Origin: Sulfurimonas sp.
GTDB lineage: Bacteria > Campylobacterota > Campylobacteria > Campylobacterales > Sulfurimonadaceae
DNA length: 5,150 nt
Direction: 5' to 3'
Assembly: GCA_027858865.1 (NCBI GenBank)
Contig: JAQIBW010000215.1
Location: 1-5,150, forward strand
Positions 5,042 through 5,150 of the stretch are shown here, piece by piece. Each line of letters begins with the position of its first letter. The stretch's first letter is position 1. The position numbers and the translations under genes were made by a program. A model generated the notes under the pieces. The model searched no databases, was not told where the DNA came from, and saw only the letters and a program-made list of their open reading frames with translations.

Positions 5042-5150
5042 ATGAGAGTAGTACAGAGAAAAATCAAAACCACAGATTATTATACATTGTTAGATTTAGA
5101 CGGCTTATCTGTTGGGGATATCATGCCATTTGATATTTTTATAAAAAAAA
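5042..5150 (+). CDS. N-terminus of an unidentified protein, partial
   Basis: An ATG-started frame stays open to the right edge (36 codons visible). It reads MRVVQRKIKTTDYY, then TLLDLDGLSVGDIMPFDIF and IKK. The segment LSVGDIMPFDIFIKK resembles the short domain at the N-terminus of some Campylobacterota signalling proteins such as HD-domain cyclic-di-GMP phosphodiesterases, but this is a weak resemblance by eye and no function is assigned. The start fits the strong promoter just upstream. The lack of a ribosome binding site leaves some doubt about the first codon, though the next in-frame ATG is 27 codons on. Confidence 0.6.
   Translation, partial: MRVVQRKIKTTDYYTLLDLDGLSVGDIMPFDIFIKK

Overview
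The window is AT-rich and resembles a chromosome of the Campylobacterota, most likely a Sulfurimonas-like sulfur-oxidising relative. This rests on the short form of HisG, the short type III pantothenate kinase (202 residues), tightly packed genes, and extended -10 promoters (TGnTATAAT) with no clear -35 box. The assignment is an inference from gene type and base composition, not from a search. No mobile element, tRNA, rRNA or CRISPR array is visible.

Layout. The left third is a minus-strand operon read from about 1433 leftwards: hisG (first step of histidine synthesis), then a class I SAM-dependent methyltransferase joined to it by a TAATG stop/start overlap. After 23 bp comes the start of a membrane-anchored protein that runs off the window; its first codons appear to be frameshifted in a short T run. 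Back to back with hisG, a plus-strand unit carries metE, the cobalamin-independent methionine synthase with all its zinc ligands. It is preceded by a leader of about 235 nt. A hairpin between metE and coaX serves as a terminator, better formed for the minus strand. The right side holds a second minus-strand operon: an unrecognised 106-residue gene, then coaX, again joined by TAATG. Diverging from it, a plus-strand gene begins at 5042 and leaves the window.

The most interesting part is the metE leader (about 1491-1725). It contains a well-placed promoter, a good Shine-Dalgarno sequence, and a 51-codon GTG-started ORF. The ORF encodes a basic peptide with a P-C-H-C-N-C cluster, a second Cys pair, no acidic residue, and a V-H-P-P-L C-terminus. 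Its stop codon overlaps by one base a 9-nt sequence (ATATCCTTT) that is perfectly complementary to the metE ribosome binding site region (AAAGGATAT). A ribosome paused at the Pro-Pro/stop end of the peptide would cover that anti-Shine-Dalgarno strand and could free the metE start. This is the layout of a nascent-peptide translational switch. I know of no described system of this kind for metE, but the claim rests on this one sequence and needs comparative and experimental tests.
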